Positions 63,042 to 64,000 of a stretch of DNA of 64,000 nt are shown here, piece after piece. The position numbers and the translations under genes are program-made. Numbering within the stretch: the first letter of the stretch is position 1; every line of letters starts with the position of its first letter. The notes under the pieces are model-generated. The model ran no database searches. It was not told the origin of the DNA and saw only the letters and a list, made by a program, of their open reading frames with translations. This DNA comes from Paenibacillus andongensis (GTDB taxonomy: Bacteria; Bacillota; Bacilli; Paenibacillales; NBRC-103111): NCBI RefSeq assembly GCF_025369935.1, contig NZ_CP104467.1:6145001-6209000 (forward strand), written 5' to 3'.

Positions 63042-63065
63042 CTGATGAACTAACCGACTGATTCC
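63000..63065 (+). promoter_or_regulatory. long stem-loop in the corA leader
   Basis: GGAAT-G-CAGTCGGTTA (63000-63015) pairs with TAACCGACTGATTCC (63051-63065) to form a 15-bp stem with a single-base bulge and a 35-nt loop. The loop contains the uORF stop. No T-run follows, so it is not a simple terminator; corA's SD lies 5 nt downstream. Not an M-box: the conserved M-box motifs are absent. Confidence 0.7.
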
Positions 63066-63084
63066 ATTCAAAGGGGTGGATCAG

Positions 63085-64000
63085 ATGAAAACACGGTGGG
63101 TTCAGAATGGCATTTTTACGTTGGTTGATGACGTGACTGTCGCCCTAACACCTCCAGAAAGAGGCTTTTATTGGATTGATGCAGGGGTAGAGGACTTAGA
63201 GATCCTTCAACCTTTGTTCCATCTTCATGATTTGGCCGTGGAGGATTGCTTAAGCGAAGAGGAACAACGTCCCAAAATTGAGTTCTACGATTCGCATTAT
63301 TTTATCGTTATTAATAGTATTCGATTTGATGATGAAGAAATTTTCCTTCGCGCACTTAATCTATTTCTAAGCAAACATGTCATTATTACCGTTACTAGAC
63401 AAAAAATTAATGAACTTCGAGCTTTGAAACCTTTTCTCTGGGAAGAGGAAGTAAACAGCGCTGATCGTTTTCTATACCATCTGGTCGATCTTGTCGTCGA
63501 TAATTATGTGGCGGTCGGTGACCGTATCGAGGCCAAGATTGAAAAGCTGGAAGAAGATATCTTGGTAGCAACGAAGAAGTCGCATTTGAATGAAATTATC
63601 GGTCTTCGTTCAGAGATTCTATGGCTCAAAAAAGTGCTAGTTCCTCAGCGCGATGTGATTGGAACACTTGGCAAGAAAGAGCTTAGACTGATCGACCATC
63701 AGCTGCAAAAATATTTCGGAGACATTTATGAAAATGCCGTAAAGATCGTGGATACGTTTGATACGCTGCGCGATCTCATGGGCAACTTACGAGAAGCCTA
63801 TCAGTCTAGCGTCGCTAACCGAGCGAATGAGATCATGCGTGTTTTCACAGCAACTTCGACGATCTTCATGCCTTTGACATTCATTACCGGCGTGTTCGGG
63901 ATGAATTTTGATAACATTCTCGGTCTTCATGTGGCTCATGGCGATGAAATTGTATTGGCGTTCATGGGTGCATTGGGCATAGGCATGTATGTATTATTTC
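63085..64000 (+). CDS. corA: CorA-type magnesium/cobalt transporter, 3' end beyond the window
   Basis: At least 305 residues. A large cytoplasmic N-terminal domain rich in acidic residues (LHDLAVEDCLSEEEQRPKIEFYDSHYFIVI), a long helical stalk (KIEKLEEDIL ... RANEIMRVFTATSTIFMPLTFITGVFGMNFD), and the pore signature GMN in GVFGMNFDN. The second transmembrane helix begins at the window edge. Imports Mg2+ with feedback gating by cytoplasmic Mg2+. Expression is expected to depend on the unusual leader described above. Confidence 0.93.
   Translation, partial: MKTRWVQNGIFTLVDDVTVALTPPERGFYWIDAGVEDLEILQPLFHLHDLAVEDCLSEEEQRPKIEFYDSHYFIVINSIRFDDEEIFLRALNLFLSKHVIITVTRQKINELRALKPFLWEEEVNSADRFLYHLVDLVVDNYVAVGDRIEAKIEKLEEDILVATKKSHLNEIIGLRSEILWLKKVLVPQRDVIGTLGKKELRLIDHQLQKYFGDIYENAVKIVDTFDTLRDLMGNLREAYQSSVANRANEIMRVFTATSTIFMPLTFITGVFGMNFDNILGLHVAHGDEIVLAFMGALGIGMYVLF

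Noticed and set aside
62909-63084. M-box (Mg-sensing ykoK-type) riboswitch ahead of corA
   Set aside because: The M-box conserved sequences are absent; the leader instead has an SD-led uORF and one long stem.

Overview
The window looks like chromosomal DNA of a spore-forming Gram-positive bacterium of the Paenibacillus type. This is an inference from gene content: AbrB-like and YtxC sporulation-associated proteins, a gamma-type spore protein, LiaFSR, a T-box on thrS, an S-box on the methionine genes, futalosine-pathway MqnC, YesMN-like two-component sensors beside ATPase-less sugar ABC operons, and strong Shine-Dalgarno sites. No rRNA, tRNA, CRISPR array or prophage was seen. Overall GC looks moderate, but three stretches (1-620, about 29220-29780 and 30780-31350) are clearly GC-richer.

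Layout. 1-2458: 5' part of glycerol-1-phosphate dehydrogenase, a DUF2161 protein and a thioredoxin-reductase-like flavoprotein. 2528-12458: an MFS transporter, a sugar ABC operon (two permeases plus binding protein) divergent from its likely sensor kinase/AraC regulator pair, a coiled-coil protein overlapping a NAGPA-domain protein, and a 35-residue membrane peptide. 12532-14291: AbrB-like regulator, trmL, and an orphan PhoP-like regulator. 14430-23417: a carbohydrate locus (AraC-type membrane regulator, binding protein, two permeases, GH95-like hydrolase, SGNH hydrolase). 23784-27223: class Ib ribonucleotide reductase nrdIEF behind paired NrdR boxes. 27817-39784: serC, thpR, DUF421, Nudix, mug, a DUF1501/DUF1800 pair, an FMN reductase, glnA, aroF, DUF2062 and ispH. 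39831-47208: kinase/regulator pair, HtrA, YugN and LiaFSR. 47478-50511: amtB with a GlnR/TnrA-type box, an IS3-family element that appears to split a small gene, and a 64-bp perfect palindrome. 50501-57314: unknown protein, chemotaxis receptor, mini gamma-SASP, 3D-domain protein, T-box-controlled thrS, ytxC and a 35-residue membrane peptide. 57485-62307: mqnC and the S-box-controlled metA-metI-metC operon. 62555-64000: small unknown protein and corA (cut by the window edge) behind a structured leader that contains a well-formed upstream ORF.

Most of the window is ordinary core metabolism and sugar uptake. The most unusual signals are in leaders. A hairpin-GATCCCTATAT-SD module is shared by thrS and the unrelated 35-residue membrane peptide at 12351, and is expanded into 36-nt tandem units between the thrS T-box terminator and its SD. 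The corA leader has a 32-codon uORF whose 3' half forms one arm of a 15-bp stem. The IS carries a complete frameshift signal and sits in frame within a broken small ORF. Two 19-bp palindromes lie 52 bp apart upstream of the AraC-type regulator. All functional readings of these are inference.
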